Source of the DNA: Calothrix sp. NIES-4105
GTDB lineage: Bacteria; Cyanobacteriota; Cyanobacteriia; Cyanobacteriales; Nostocaceae
Assembly: GCF_002368415.1 (NCBI RefSeq)
Contig: NZ_AP018290.1
Location: 1,739,470-1,803,469 of the forward strand
DNA: 64,000 nt
Direction of reading: 5' to 3'
Of this stretch, positions 26,674 through 35,723 are shown one piece after another. Positions within the stretch are counted from its first letter, which is position 1, and the number at the start of each line of letters is the position of its first letter. A model generated the notes under the pieces. The model was given only the letters and a program-made list of their open reading frames with translations, searched no databases and was not told where the DNA came from. The translations under genes and the position numbers were made by a program.

Positions 26674-27210
26674 TTATAGGAAAAGTGTACCAGACACAAC
26701 AAGCTCACATAATTTTTCTTGAATTAATTGAACTAGTTGCTCTGTAGACACCAACGTTTCAATTTCAGCTTGTGTAATAACAACTAATTGCCTACCTTCA
26801 CTCAAAGCAACGCGAATAATTTCATGGGCAGCTTCTATTTTTTGTGAGTTTCCTGTGATTCCATTTGCTGCAATTAGGATGCCAAAAGTCTGCCCTCTTC
26901 TTTTAAGTTTTGAGTCAAACCAGTTAACTTCTTCACTACCAACAGGTTGTGACCAATTTTTACATTCTACCAGAATAATATTTTGAAGAAAGTAAAAGCC
27001 ATTTGCATCCATTCGGTTCCAAAATGCTATATCTATTTCTTCAGATCCAAAAGTATTTAACTTATTACGCTTGCCAGTGCTGACCCCTGGAACTTGTTCA
27101 AATATATAACAAACTAAGTCCTCTAAAGCACGCCCTTTTTCTACGGTAGTTTTTGCTTGCTGACCCGCTTCAAAATAATTTTTTATTATATCCTGAGAAA
27201 TTTCAGGCAT
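26674..27210 (-). CDS. Mrr-like restriction endonuclease-fold protein
   Basis: A 178-residue soluble protein with the PD-(D/E)XK core in order. An early Glu is in GRALEDLVCYIFE (~27-39), Asp in SEEIDIAFWN (~71-80), the E-x-K in ILVECKNW (~94-101), then SEEVNWFDSKLKRRG, and FGILIAANGITG (~127) as the last core strand. This matches Mrr-cat/Type IV restriction-like nucleases that cut DNA, often modified DNA. Its ATG overlaps the stop of the upstream gene by one base (TAATG), so the two are translationally coupled and probably form one functional unit. No methyltransferase is nearby. Target and trigger are not readable. Confidence 0.75.
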   Translation of the reverse strand: MPEISQDIIKNYFEAGQQAKTTVEKGRALEDLVCYIFEQVPGVSTGKRNKLNTFGSEEIDIAFWNRMDANGFYFLQNIILVECKNWSQPVGSEEVNWFDSKLKRRGQTFGILIAANGITGNSQKIEAAHEIIRVALSEGRQLVVITQAEIETLVSTEQLVQLIQEKLCELVVSGTLFL

Positions 27211-28112
27211 TACGGTAGTCTTCCATGAACTCGCGCATTACGTTCGGTACGAATAATTTGCCCGATACTTTCCTCGCGAAGGCGCCCTAAAAAGTCGTTT
27301 AAATCAAAGAAGTAGAGATTAAAATAAGATAATACAAATTGTAATGCTTCTCTTGATATATGTGAGGCAAAAATAATCACGACCCTTACATTACTTAGAT
27401 GAGCAAGGTGTAAAACTTGTTCAGCTACATACTTAGCCTGCATCTCTGTAGAAATTTCTCTTTTTACTTCAATGAGAATTGGATTTCCAAAATAAGGTTC
27501 TAACTCATCAATCCATACAGCAAAATCCGCATAAATATTAGAGTTATGCGTAGTTCGAGTTAGAACTCCACTTGCTTTAAACATCGTCTTAACAACATCT
27601 TCAACATTACACTCAAGGAGATTATCTCCAAGATCATTAAGTCTACCTAGTAAATCATCGGCTACACTACCAAGAGGTTTAGTCTTATCAAGCAAACGTT
27701 CTTCACTATTGTTATCGTAACGTGGTGCGTTAAGAATTTGCTCAATGGCAAAGCTAATTGCCTCACGATTACTAGGAGTACTTCTTATATATAGTAAGTC
27801 TTTGATATCCGTTGGAATTTCATACCCATCAGGCGCGATTATCAACACCTGTTTACCCAAAACTGAAGCGCAACCTAATTCAAAAAGCACGTTTGCACTT
27901 GAAGCTGCTGTGCCTAAAATAGCTATTACTAAATCCGCATTCTTAATACAATCTATAATTTTATCAGAAATTTTAACGGCGCCTGGATCAAATCGAGCCG
28001 GGTCTAGAAGATGAATATCATTCTCTTTTAATACTTCCAGTAATCCCGAAAAATCTGTACCAGCAGGAGCTGATAAAAAGCATCTTAATTGTTTAGTTTG
28101 AGTCGGCGCCAT
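27210..28112 (-). CDS. NDT/TIR-like domain fused to a PD-(D/E)XK nuclease-like domain
   Basis: 300 residues in two parts. Residues ~8-125 (CFLSAPAGTDFSGL, then ISDKIIDCIKNADLVIAILG, NVLFELGCASVLGKQVLIIA) resemble the nucleoside 2-deoxyribosyltransferase/TIR-like fold; the Glu in FELG sits where the NDT/TIR catalytic Glu is found. Residues ~150-300 resemble a restriction-endonuclease fold: DFAVWIDELEPYFGNPILIE followed by VKRE gives the D...E-x-K signature, and later strands are VRVVIIFASH and FNLYFFDLNDFL. Such sensor/NADase-nuclease fusions are typical of bacterial defence proteins. It is the first gene of a two-gene unit, transcribed opposite to potADB. I know no named system with this exact pair. 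Confidence 0.65.
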   Translation of the reverse strand: MAPTQTKQLRCFLSAPAGTDFSGLLEVLKENDIHLLDPARFDPGAVKISDKIIDCIKNADLVIAILGTAASSANVLFELGCASVLGKQVLIIAPDGYEIPTDIKDLLYIRSTPSNREAISFAIEQILNAPRYDNNSEERLLDKTKPLGSVADDLLGRLNDLGDNLLECNVEDVVKTMFKASGVLTRTTHNSNIYADFAVWIDELEPYFGNPILIEVKREISTEMQAKYVAEQVLHLAHLSNVRVVIIFASHISREALQFVLSYFNLYFFDLNDFLGRLREESIGQIIRTERNARVHGRLP

Positions 28113-28182
28113 TAATTAAAACAAGTAAGTGGTATTCTCATTGTAAGTTACTGAAGCTGATTGCAGCAAAAACGAATTAACT

Positions 28183-28195
28183 ATCCGTTACATCC
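28183..28195. repeat. ATCCGTTAC repeat at the edge of the potB duplicate
   Basis: ATCCGTTACATCC lies ten bases before homology to potB starts (28205). It is the reverse complement of the GATGTAACGGAT core found after feoB, alkB-like and ubiB-like genes, so a repeat marks the left boundary of the duplicated segment. Confidence 0.65.
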
Positions 28196-28204
28196 CTTCG
28201 GGTT

Positions 28205-28715
28205 CGCAACATTACTTTAATTGCATTTGTACTACCATTACGGACTTCTTCGTTACTTCGCTCTTACGATTGGATAACAATTTTGCGTCCCACAGGTTTA
28301 CTCAACAGCATATTAAACAGCTTTGGCTTACCTACACTTAATATAATTAACCAAAACACTGCTGTATATATAGGCATGACTTACAGCGCTTTACCTTACA
28401 TGGTTCTAATTTTATATGCCTGACTCGAAAAATTAGACAAACGTCAACTCGAAGCAGCAGCTGACCTCGGTGCCAATCCCGTACAAGTGTTCTATAAAGC
28501 AATATTACCTCAAATTATAACAGGAGTAGCAGCAAGTTCATTTTTAGTATTTATCACCACATTAGGAGATTTCGTCAACCCCGAACTACTTGGTGGTGCC
28601 TCTAGCATGACAGGCGCGGGTTTAATATACAATCAATTTTTAGGAGCAACACAAAACTGGGGTTTTGGGTCAGCTTTGAGTATGGCACTAATTAATGATA
28701 GTAAGTATTGCTATT
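28205..28715 (+). pseudogene. Decayed internal fragment of potB (duplicate)
   Basis: Bases 28205-28715 align with potB 26050-26560 at roughly 85-90 percent identity by eye, covering about half of the permease (from FVLPLW to the stretch after GFGSALSMALI). Both ends of the gene are missing. It carries an in-frame TGA at 28421-28423 (Ser codon TCA in potB) and a one-base insertion near 28690 that shifts the frame. The right end is fused directly to a truncated serine-hydrolase gene on the other strand. It forms a direct repeat with potB around the two nuclease genes. Confidence 0.9.
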
Positions 28716-29313
28716 CACCAGGTTGTCGAACTCGTGGCGGTAAGTTTTTTTCTACAAATTCTTCTAATGAAGGTAATTTTGACTGACAGCGATTTGCAGC
28801 TCCAATTGTCCATGCAACATCGAATCCATCGGTATGTGTCAGTAAATGAGCGGCGGTAAGAGGTTTAAATTTATGATTATCAATCTTAAATTTGTCAAGA
28901 TAATTATTTATATCTTGGTTTAAATCTAGCTTGCCTTGTTCAACAAGTTGCATTAATGCTGTTGTAGTAAAAACCTTAGAAATCGAGCCGATTCGGAAGA
29001 GTGTTTTATCCGGTATTACAGGCGCCTTGGTTTCAAGGTTGGCATAACCGTAACCTTTGGAGAAGAATATTTTACCATCTTTAACTAAAGTAAAAACGGC
29101 GCCAGGTATATTTGCAGGTGCAAGAGATGAGGTAAAGAATTTATCAATAAAAGCTTCTAACTCTTGAGAACTGCTTAAACCGAGTTGAGGAGCAAATGTC
29201 GCTAAATTAGGATTTGTGCTTCCAAGAGCAGAACAGGCAAGTGTAGGAAATAAAACAATAAGGATAGTTAGAAAAGTAAAGCAGACTAGTTTGAACTGGT
29301 TAATTATACTTTT
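28711..29313 (-). pseudogene. Truncated serine hydrolase/beta-lactamase-family lipoprotein
   Basis: The frame is open on the minus strand from 29313 to the TAG at 28711, but I find no ATG, GTG or TTG at its 5' end. It encodes a lipoprotein-like start (TILIVLFPTLACSALG, lipobox LAC). It continues with IPGAVFTLVKDGKIFFSKG, then the catalytic SxxK motif within LFRIGSISKVFTTTALMQLV, and HLLTHTDGFD. It stops at LPPRVRQPGE exactly where the YxN motif should follow. Class C beta-lactamase-like proteins are ~350-500 residues, so more than half is lost at the junction with the potB fragment. It is not expected to be functional. Confidence 0.8.
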
Positions 29314-29414
29314 CTACACTGTTTCTAAGAAATAACACTGTATCCAAATTTCATAGTATTTACTTAGATACAGGAAAAATTTTGTTTAAAAAATATCCTG
29401 TATACGAATCAACT

Positions 29415-29446
29415 ATCCGTTACATCCGTTTTAATCCGTTGCCAAT
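29415..29446 (-). repeat. TGGCAAC/GTAACGGAT interspersed repeat, copy 2
   Basis: On the minus strand it reads TTGGCAACGGATTAAAACGG then ATGTAACGGAT. It contains the last six codons and the stop of the AlkB-like gene (G-N-G-L-K-R-M then TAA), so the repeat supplies the C-terminus of that protein. Confidence 0.7.
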
Positions 29447-30034
29447 GGCATTAACATGCGGTCGAAAAGTCAAGTTAATGCGTTCTCCTACAGGTTGAGT
29501 AGTTTTAGGTAGTTGATGAAACCAGGTTTCTTGACACCCAGGATGCATTAATAATAAGCTGCCGTGTTCTAACCATATATCTACTGGTTTACCTTTTTTT
29601 CCTTGTCGCATTTGAAATTTACGCTTTTGTCCCAGAGTTATTGATGCGATAGCAGGAGATTTACCTAGGCTTTTTTCATTATCTGCGTGCCAACCATTAG
29701 AGTCGCGACCGTCTCGATAACGGTTACATAGTACTATATGGAATGGGTAGCCTGTGGTTGATTCTATGTGTAACCGCAGTTGTTGAAGTTGCTCTGTCCA
29801 AGGTACTGGCTGTAATAATACTGATTTTGAGTAGAGGTAATCACATCCTTCATCCCCGTACATACATTCAAGTCGCGGAACGGGCATGGTTTTACCTATA
29901 ATTTTTATAGTGTTTTGGCGCCATTTTAGGGTTTGGCAGTGTTTGTATAATTCGTCTGCTTGAGTTGGTGTTAGAAAGTTAGGTGTGTATTCGATTGGTG
30001 GGTCAGCTTCGGAGCGTATTTCAGATATGACCAT
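29420..30034 (-). CDS. AlkB-like 2-oxoglutarate/Fe(II) dioxygenase
   Basis: 204 residues from ATG 30034 (MVISEIRSEADPP). The frame extends upstream to 30136, but that part is Ile/Leu-rich and unlike the family. The double-stranded beta-helix motifs are present: HADNEKSLG (H-x-D iron ligands, ~131), RKFQMR, HPGCQETWFHQLP (distal His, ~179) and RINLTFR (2-oxoglutarate-binding Arg and substrate-side Arg, near the C-terminus). It is closest in form to the AlkB/ALKBH2-3 type that removes alkyl lesions from nucleic acid bases. The last residues are encoded by an interspersed repeat. Confidence 0.87.
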   Translation of the reverse strand: MVISEIRSEADPPIEYTPNFLTPTQADELYKHCQTLKWRQNTIKIIGKTMPVPRLECMYGDEGCDYLYSKSVLLQPVPWTEQLQQLRLHIESTTGYPFHIVLCNRYRDGRDSNGWHADNEKSLGKSPAIASITLGQKRKFQMRQGKKGKPVDIWLEHGSLLLMHPGCQETWFHQLPKTTQPVGERINLTFRPHVNAIGNGLKRM

Positions 30035-30502
30035 AAGATAAAATCTATGCGGACAGTAAGTTAAATTCAATCTTGATAGTTTTGATTTGACTAAAATATT
30101 AATAAAAATTAAAAATATTTCTTTACATACAATCACTTAACCTGTGGTATGGTGCCACGCTCCTCTTGAGAATGAGTAGCATTCAAAGACGCAAAAATGC
30201 TTCAGCGATTACATTTGACCGTTTCTTAGGTGCTAATTTGAAGGCATTTTGAATTGTAGTTAAAGGAAGAGTCAATACTGCATTAGTTGTACTTTTATGA
30301 AGTATAATTAAGAATGAAGAGATATATACGTAGGTAGTTAATTTTTGTTACTTACCTCTTGTATATTACCCGGAAATGTACATATTCAAGTTGTTTTAAG
30401 AAAAGGCAACGTGTAATCTGAGTTTGCAACACGTGTGTTGTAACGGGGTGCAGTGCGTTTTGTAAATTGTAAATTTATCGGTTTGAGAGGCAAAGGTCGT
30501 TT
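30035..30502. other. Spacer between divergent alkB-like and ubiB-like genes
   Basis: About 470 bases without a supportable gene. It must hold the promoters of both flanking genes. I see a CACGTG-centred near-palindrome at 30427-30440 but cannot tie it to a known regulator. No tRNA or hairpin terminator is evident. Confidence 0.4.
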
Positions 30503-32227
30503 GTGGGTCAGTATCAACCTACTCAGCTAATTCGTTACAGTCCGGATGCTGTAGCAAGCTATTATCGGTTTCGTCCTTGGCGCGTATGGGCAAGGGCAAT
30601 CAAGATAGTATGGTATTTCGCTGGGTTTATTTTGGGTCTAAAGTCAGATGAGTGGTTTGACCGTGTTGAACAAAACAAGTTGAAGCGGGCAACACAGTTA
30701 AGGATGATGTTGACAAAGTTGGGGCCGACATTTATTAAAGTTGGTCAAGCGCTTTCAACACGTCCTGACTTGATACGTAAGGATTTTCTAGAAGAGTTGG
30801 TAAAACTGCAAGACCAGTTACCGCCCTTCGATAGTGACCTTGCGTATCGTATTATAGAAGCTCAACTGGGCCAGTCAATATCTGAAGTATATAGTGACTT
30901 GTCCCTTAAACCTGTTGCGGCAGCTTCTCTAGGTCAAGTATATCGTGGGCGCCTAGCTGCTACAGGAGAAGAAGTAGCGGTAAAAGTGCAGCGTCCTAAC
31001 CTTCGTCCGACGTTGACGCTTGACTTATATTTGATGCGGTGGGCAGCAAGTTGGTTATCACCGTGGTTGCCTCTCAACCTTGGTCACGATTTAACTTTGA
31101 TAGTAGACGAATTTGGCACTAAGCTATTTGAAGAAATCGACTATCTTAATGAAGCGCGTAATGCTGAGAAGTTTGCTAGTAACTTCCGCAACGAACCTAC
31201 AGTTAAAGTACCAAGAATTTACTGGCGCCAAACAACGAACCGCGTTTTAACTTTAGAGTGGATAAACGGATTTAAATTAAACGATACAAAAGCTATTCGT
31301 GAAGCAGGTTTAGACCCAGAGGCAATAGTCCAAATAGGTGTGACAGCAGGGTTACAGCAATTACTTGAACATGGTTTCTTCCATGCAGACCCTCACCCAG
31401 GTAATTTGTTTGCAACTCCTGATGGTCGTATGGCTTATATTGACTTTGGGATGATGGATCAACTTAATGAAACCACAAAAGAGACACTTGTGGATTCGGT
31501 GGTACATTTAACTAATAAAGAATACACTGATTTAGCCATCGATTTTGTTAATTTAGGTTTCTTGACACCCGATACTGATATTCGTCCAATTATTCCTGCA
31601 CTCGAAACAGTATTGGGAGATGCTATAGGTAAAAACGTAGGTGACTTTAACTTTAAAACTGTCACCGACCAGTTTTCCGAGTTGATGTATGAGTATCCCT
31701 TCCGAGTTCCTGCTAAGTTTGCCTTAATTATTCGTTCATTAGTAACGCAGGAAGGTATAGCTCTTAGTCTCAACCGTAACTTTAAAATAATCGAGGTCGC
31801 ATATCCATATGTTGCACGTCGGTTATTAACGGGTGAATCACCTCAACTACGGCGCCGCTTGTTAAATATACTATTCAAAGACGGTAAGTTCCAGTGGCAA
31901 CGGTTAGAAAACTTAATTAGTATCGCGCGTACCGATAACAGCTTTGACGTACTACCTACAGCAAAACTTGGTATCCGATATTTAATGTCAGATGAAGGTA
32001 AGTTTTTACGGCGCCAGTTAGTGTTAGCGTTAACGGAAGACGACCGTTTACATACCGAAGAAGTACAGCGTTTATGGAACTTAGTCAAGGATGACTTACA
32101 GCCAGAGCGTATATTAAGCGCAGCTATTGGAGTGTTAACTGAGTTTTCCAAGGAAGGTGTTGCGGCAATATTACCAAAGGCGCCAATGTTTGCTGTGTTT
32201 GAGAAACCAAAAACTGGCAACAGATAA
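30503..32227 (+). CDS. ABC1/UbiB/AarF atypical kinase family protein
   Basis: 574 residues from a GTG start at 30503, chosen because AAAGG lies six bases upstream and the next residues (GQYQPTQLIRYSPDA) fit the cyanobacterial family. The KxGQ motif (FIKVGQALSTRPD, ~81-93) and the A-rich ATP loop (PVAAASLGQVYRG, ~137-149) are present. VAVKVQRP, EEIDYLNEARNAEKF, HADPHPGNL (catalytic loop, ~296) and YIDFGMM (DFG equivalent) follow. Members affect isoprenoid quinone or lipid homeostasis and, in plastids, plastoglobules. The C-terminal TGNR and stop lie inside an interspersed repeat. Confidence 0.9.
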   Translation: MGQYQPTQLIRYSPDAVASYYRFRPWRVWARAIKIVWYFAGFILGLKSDEWFDRVEQNKLKRATQLRMMLTKLGPTFIKVGQALSTRPDLIRKDFLEELVKLQDQLPPFDSDLAYRIIEAQLGQSISEVYSDLSLKPVAAASLGQVYRGRLAATGEEVAVKVQRPNLRPTLTLDLYLMRWAASWLSPWLPLNLGHDLTLIVDEFGTKLFEEIDYLNEARNAEKFASNFRNEPTVKVPRIYWRQTTNRVLTLEWINGFKLNDTKAIREAGLDPEAIVQIGVTAGLQQLLEHGFFHADPHPGNLFATPDGRMAYIDFGMMDQLNETTKETLVDSVVHLTNKEYTDLAIDFVNLGFLTPDTDIRPIIPALETVLGDAIGKNVGDFNFKTVTDQFSELMYEYPFRVPAKFALIIRSLVTQEGIALSLNRNFKIIEVAYPYVARRLLTGESPQLRRRLLNILFKDGKFQWQRLENLISIARTDNSFDVLPTAKLGIRYLMSDEGKFLRRQLVLALTEDDRLHTEEVQRLWNLVKDDLQPERILSAAIGVLTEFSKEGVAAILPKAPMFAVFEKPKTGNR

Positions 32228-32299
32228 AACTGATGTAACGGATGGGTTATTTTAGATAACAGGATGAGTGTTTGTAACCAATAAATTATCCGTTACATC
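32215..32299 (+). repeat. TGGCAAC/GTAACGGAT interspersed repeat, copy 3, with inverted partner
   Basis: TGGCAACAGATAAAAC then TGATGTAACGGATGG spans 32215-32245 and includes the ubiB-like stop. The exact complement of GATGTAACGGAT (32232-32243) recurs at 32288-32299, so the transcript end can fold into a hairpin with a 44-base loop. The rest of the 32228-32570 spacer shows no gene. Confidence 0.7.
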
Positions 32300-32570
32300 C
32301 GCTATAAAGGGATTGTAAACCGATTTAGTGACTTGCATAATTAATTAACACATTGTGTTATTAATATGCCCAAACAGTAGACAGTTGTAACATCTACTTT
32401 CAAAAGGCGCCTAACAAATCTATTGCCTCACTCCTGACTATTGAGTATTGTATTATTTTTCACAAAAACAATTGCTACACCGATTGATAGTAAACTGTTG
32501 TTATAGTGGCATCATCGTGTCCAAAAAAATCTTGAATTTTTGACGTTTAGCTTTTAAACAGGAGTCCTGC

Positions 32571-32945
32571 GTGTACTATTTTCCTACCCACCCGCCATAT
32601 TTTGTACTTGCATTTGGATTATTTGCAGCTGTAACATCGGGTGCAGCACTCACTGGAACTCTCAAAACAGTTGTTAGCAAATGGCAAAGCGATGGCGCCG
32701 AAAATTCTGGTACTGCTTTATCAAAAAATGCTTTATTATTTCCATTCCTTGGTGTAACCATTGGTTTGGTTTCTTTTTTAGTCGCTGGTTTGGAAATATT
32801 CGGGTTTCCTCCGACGCTTGCTTTAGCTATAGGTTTACCAATTTCACTGCTAACTTGTTTACTAATGTGGGTACAACTTGGCAGTATGATGACTTTCGTT
32901 CAAACGCGCGGAATAAGTTCTTTAGATTTAGATTCGATGCGCTAG
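32571..32945 (+). CDS. Small cyanobacterial membrane protein of unknown function
   Basis: 124 residues from GTG 32571, with AGGAG about ten bases upstream. Hydrophobic segments at ~9-30, ~53-75 and ~82-105 suggest three membrane helices. The loop SKWQSDGAENSGTALSKN is polar. I recall similar ~120-residue proteins in many cyanobacteria but know no function. It stands alone between the ubiB-like gene and glmM, with its own ribosome site, and is convergent with glmM. Confidence 0.7.
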   Translation: MYYFPTHPPYFVLAFGLFAAVTSGAALTGTLKTVVSKWQSDGAENSGTALSKNALLFPFLGVTIGLVSFLVAGLEIFGFPPTLALAIGLPISLLTCLLMWVQLGSMMTFVQTRGISSLDLDSMR

Positions 32946-33016
32946 ATTAAAACGATTAAAACAATTCACTCCTACATACATTTAAGTAGGAGTGAAAATT
33001 GAGAAAATTAAAATTA

Positions 33017-34462
33017 CTAACAAACTAAATGTTTTTGGGCTGCTGCAACTAATGTATCTGTCCAATATTGTGTCAGCTCCGCATCTTCGGCTTCAACCAT
33101 AACACGAATTAAAGGCTCTGTGCCAGACGGACGTACTAACACTCTACCGCTGTCACCCATTGCGGTTTCGGCATTAGCAATAGCATCCATCAATGGTTGA
33201 CATTGTTGCCAAGCCATGCGTTGGTTGCGGTCTTCGACGCGGACGTTCTTTAATATTTGTGGATAGGTAGTAAAGCTTTTATTTACAAGTTCGCTGAAGG
33301 TTTCTCCTGACTCACGAACTAAGGCGGCGATGTGTAATGCAGTTAGTAAACCATCACCAGTGATACCATAATGACGGCAAAGGATATGTCCTGATTGTTC
33401 GCCACCTAACATTCCACCAGTTTTTAACATTTCTGCTTGTACATATTGATCGCCAACGGCACTACGAGTTAGAGTACCACCTAACTTATTCCACGCGCGC
33501 TCAAATCCTAAATTTGCCATGACGGTGGAAACTATAAGCTTTTCGGGAAGTTGTTGTTTAGATACTAAACTATTGCCCCAAAGGAAAAGTATATAATCTC
33601 CGTCTACAATACGACCGCTGTTATCTACAGCTAATACTCTATCGGCATCACCATCAAACCCGAAGCCCATATGAGCGCCGTGTTCAACAACAACTTGTTG
33701 TAATAATTCTAAATGGGTGGAACCACAATTAACGTTTATTCTATCGCCGTCAGCTTTGTTGTGCATACAAATTACTTCGGCACCCATTGACTTAAATACT
33801 GAAGCCCCTAAACCAACTGCGGCGCCCCAAGCTAAGTCTAATACTATTTTCATTCCCTTTAAGGGAGTATTTCGCAAAGGTTTTATTAAAGATTCAGCAT
33901 ATTCTGATATCATCTCTGGACGTGTGTAGTGGCGCCCACATTTTACATGTCCAACGGCAGCAACAGAATTACCTTGCAGTCCAGCTTCAATTTCTGCTTG
34001 TAACTCTTTTGACAATTTACCACCTAAAGCGCCAAATACTTTGATACCGTTATCTTCTGGTGGGTTATGGCTGGCAGAAATCATCACACCGCCAATTGCA
34101 GAACTAATACTTGTTAAATAAGCAACACAGGGAGTTGGACATAAACCTAAGTACCAAACCTCAACTCCGGCTGCGGTTAAGCCAGCACTTAAAGCCATAG
34201 CTAGCATATCGCTAGAGTTGCGCGAGTCTTGACCTAATATTACAGGTCCTGGGTTTATAGCATGGCTACGTAGTACGATACCAGTCCAAAAACCAACTTG
34301 CACAGCTATTGGCGCCGTTAATAAATCTCCAACCCGTCCGCGAATACCATCAGTTCCAAATAAAGGAGTCGTAGGTATAGCAGTATTCAGTCCTAAATTA
34401 CTGTTATTTGGGGAGGAGGCTCCACGAAAATCGCTTTGAGGCTTCGTTAAAAAAGAGACCAT
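33017..34462 (-). CDS. glmM: Phosphoglucosamine mutase
   Basis: 481 residues. [11 protein letters not shown] (~35-45), the phosphoserine loop [15 protein letters not shown] (~126-140; catalytic Ser at ~130), the Mg-binding loop [13 protein letters not shown] (~268-280) and the sugar-phosphate loop [14 protein letters not shown] (~450-463) identify the family. The RPSGTEP and GEQSGH motifs favour GlmM over phosphomannomutase. It converts glucosamine-6-phosphate to glucosamine-1-phosphate for UDP-GlcNAc, feeding peptidoglycan and the polysaccharide clusters nearby. The N-terminus has a ~30-residue extension compared with the ~445-residue norm, as in other cyanobacteria. Confidence 0.93.
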   Translation of the reverse strand: MVSFLTKPQSDFRGASSPNNSNLGLNTAIPTTPLFGTDGIRGRVGDLLTAPIAVQVGFWTGIVLRSHAINPGPVILGQDSRNSSDMLAMALSAGLTAAGVEVWYLGLCPTPCVAYLTSISSAIGGVMISASHNPPEDNGIKVFGALGGKLSKELQAEIEAGLQGNSVAAVGHVKCGRHYTRPEMISEYAESLIKPLRNTPLKGMKIVLDLAWGAAVGLGASVFKSMGAEVICMHNKADGDRINVNCGSTHLELLQQVVVEHGAHMGFGFDGDADRVLAVDNSGRIVDGDYILFLWGNSLVSKQQLPEKLIVSTVMANLGFERAWNKLGGTLTRSAVGDQYVQAEMLKTGGMLGGEQSGHILCRHYGITGDGLLTALHIAALVRESGETFSELVNKSFTTYPQILKNVRVEDRNQRMAWQQCQPLMDAIANAETAMGDSGRVLVRPSGTEPLIRVMVEAEDAELTQYWTDTLVAAAQKHLVC

Positions 34463-34884
34463 AATTTAAACGCTCCACACACTCACATTGGAGGATAGCA
34501 CTTTACACTTTATTGAACAATTCCCCTTGAATACTTTTCCTTCAGGATATGTTTAGTTTTTCCTTATTAATAATCTAGATGATTTTTTTCCGAGCGTCAG
34601 TAAAATTACTTATATTTTTAGTGAATCTACTGTAAATATCTTTTAAAGAAATTTAATATAATTTTAACCGCAAACCCTTACCCAGCATCTAAAAGGTGGA
34701 TTTTTTTGTGCAAAATTCCCATGCGCGCGCTTCCTAAGTTACGGTGTCTCTTTAACGTTTAGATTAATTCCGTGTCAAAAATTACAATTTGTTGCGATAT
34801 GCTTCATTTTAAGAGAATTTCTCATCAAATTATTTTAATGTAGCTGAAACGCTGCTTTTAAATTTCAAAGTTGAGAAAATTTGC
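34463..34884. other. Divergent promoter region between glmM and heme oxygenase
   Basis: 422 AT-rich bases with no gene. It contains an 8-base alternating GCGCGCGC run near 34722 and no recognisable riboswitch, tRNA or Fur-like site. Promoters for both flanking genes must lie here. Confidence 0.4.
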
Positions 34885-35604
34885 ATGAGTAGTAACTTAG
34901 CATCCAAATTACGTGTAGGTACCAAAAAAGCCCACACGATGGCAGAAAACGTTGGTTTTGTCAAGTGCTTTTTAAAAGGTGTGGTGGAAAAAAACTCTTA
35001 CCGGAAGTTGGTAGGCAACTTCTACTTCATCTACTCAGCAATGGAAGAGGAGATGGAAAAGCACAAAAATCATCCTATCGTTTCCAAAATAAACTTTCCC
35101 CAACTTTACCGCAAGCAAACTCTAGAGCAAGATTTAGCATACTACTACGGCGCCAACTGGCAATCTCAAGTGAAGTTGTCACCTGCAGGAAGCGCGTATG
35201 TAGAGCGAATTCGTGAAATATCTAATTCAGAACCCGAATTATTAATTTCTCACTCTTACACTCGTTACCTTGGTGACTTGTCTGGAGGACAAATTTTGAA
35301 GGGTATTGCACAAACTGCAATGAACCTTACAGATGGTAATGGAACCGCGTTCTATGAATTTGCAGATATTCCCGATGAAAAAGCTTTCAAAGCTAAGTAT
35401 CGTGCTGCTCTAGACGAAATGCCACTGGATGAAGCGACATGTGACAAAATCGTTGAAGAAGCAAACGATGCTTTTGGTGTAAACATGAAAATGTTCCAAG
35501 AGCTAGAGGGTAATTTGATTAAAGCCATTGGAATAATGGTTTTCAACTCTCTCACCCGGCGCCGTACCAAGGGAAGCACCGAACTCGCGACTGCTGAACA
35601 GTAA
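34885..35604 (+). CDS. ho1: Heme oxygenase (biliverdin-producing)
   Basis: 239 residues, the usual length for cyanobacterial HO1. The proximal heme ligand His17 sits in LRVGTKKAHTMAENV, and the distal helix has YLGDLSGGQILKGIAQ (~127-142) with the flexible GDLSGGQ. The enzyme opens heme to biliverdin IXalpha, CO and Fe2+ using ferredoxin electrons, and biliverdin feeds phycobilin and phytochrome chromophores. It is in its own transcription unit. Confidence 0.95.
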   Translation: MSSNLASKLRVGTKKAHTMAENVGFVKCFLKGVVEKNSYRKLVGNFYFIYSAMEEEMEKHKNHPIVSKINFPQLYRKQTLEQDLAYYYGANWQSQVKLSPAGSAYVERIREISNSEPELLISHSYTRYLGDLSGGQILKGIAQTAMNLTDGNGTAFYEFADIPDEKAFKAKYRAALDEMPLDEATCDKIVEEANDAFGVNMKMFQELEGNLIKAIGIMVFNSLTRRRTKGSTELATAEQ

Positions 35605-35723
35605 GATTTTAGTTTTGATTTTCAGTTTTGATTAATAAGGGGCAGTTTTCTTGTGGTTAGCCGTTTTACTACTGTTAGCGCGCCTAATCTCAAGAGAACT
35701 GCCCCAAATTTTGATTACAAACG

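Noticed and set aside
31459-32220. Long minus-strand frames opposite the ubiB-like gene
   Set aside because: Antisense shadows of a well-conserved kinase gene.
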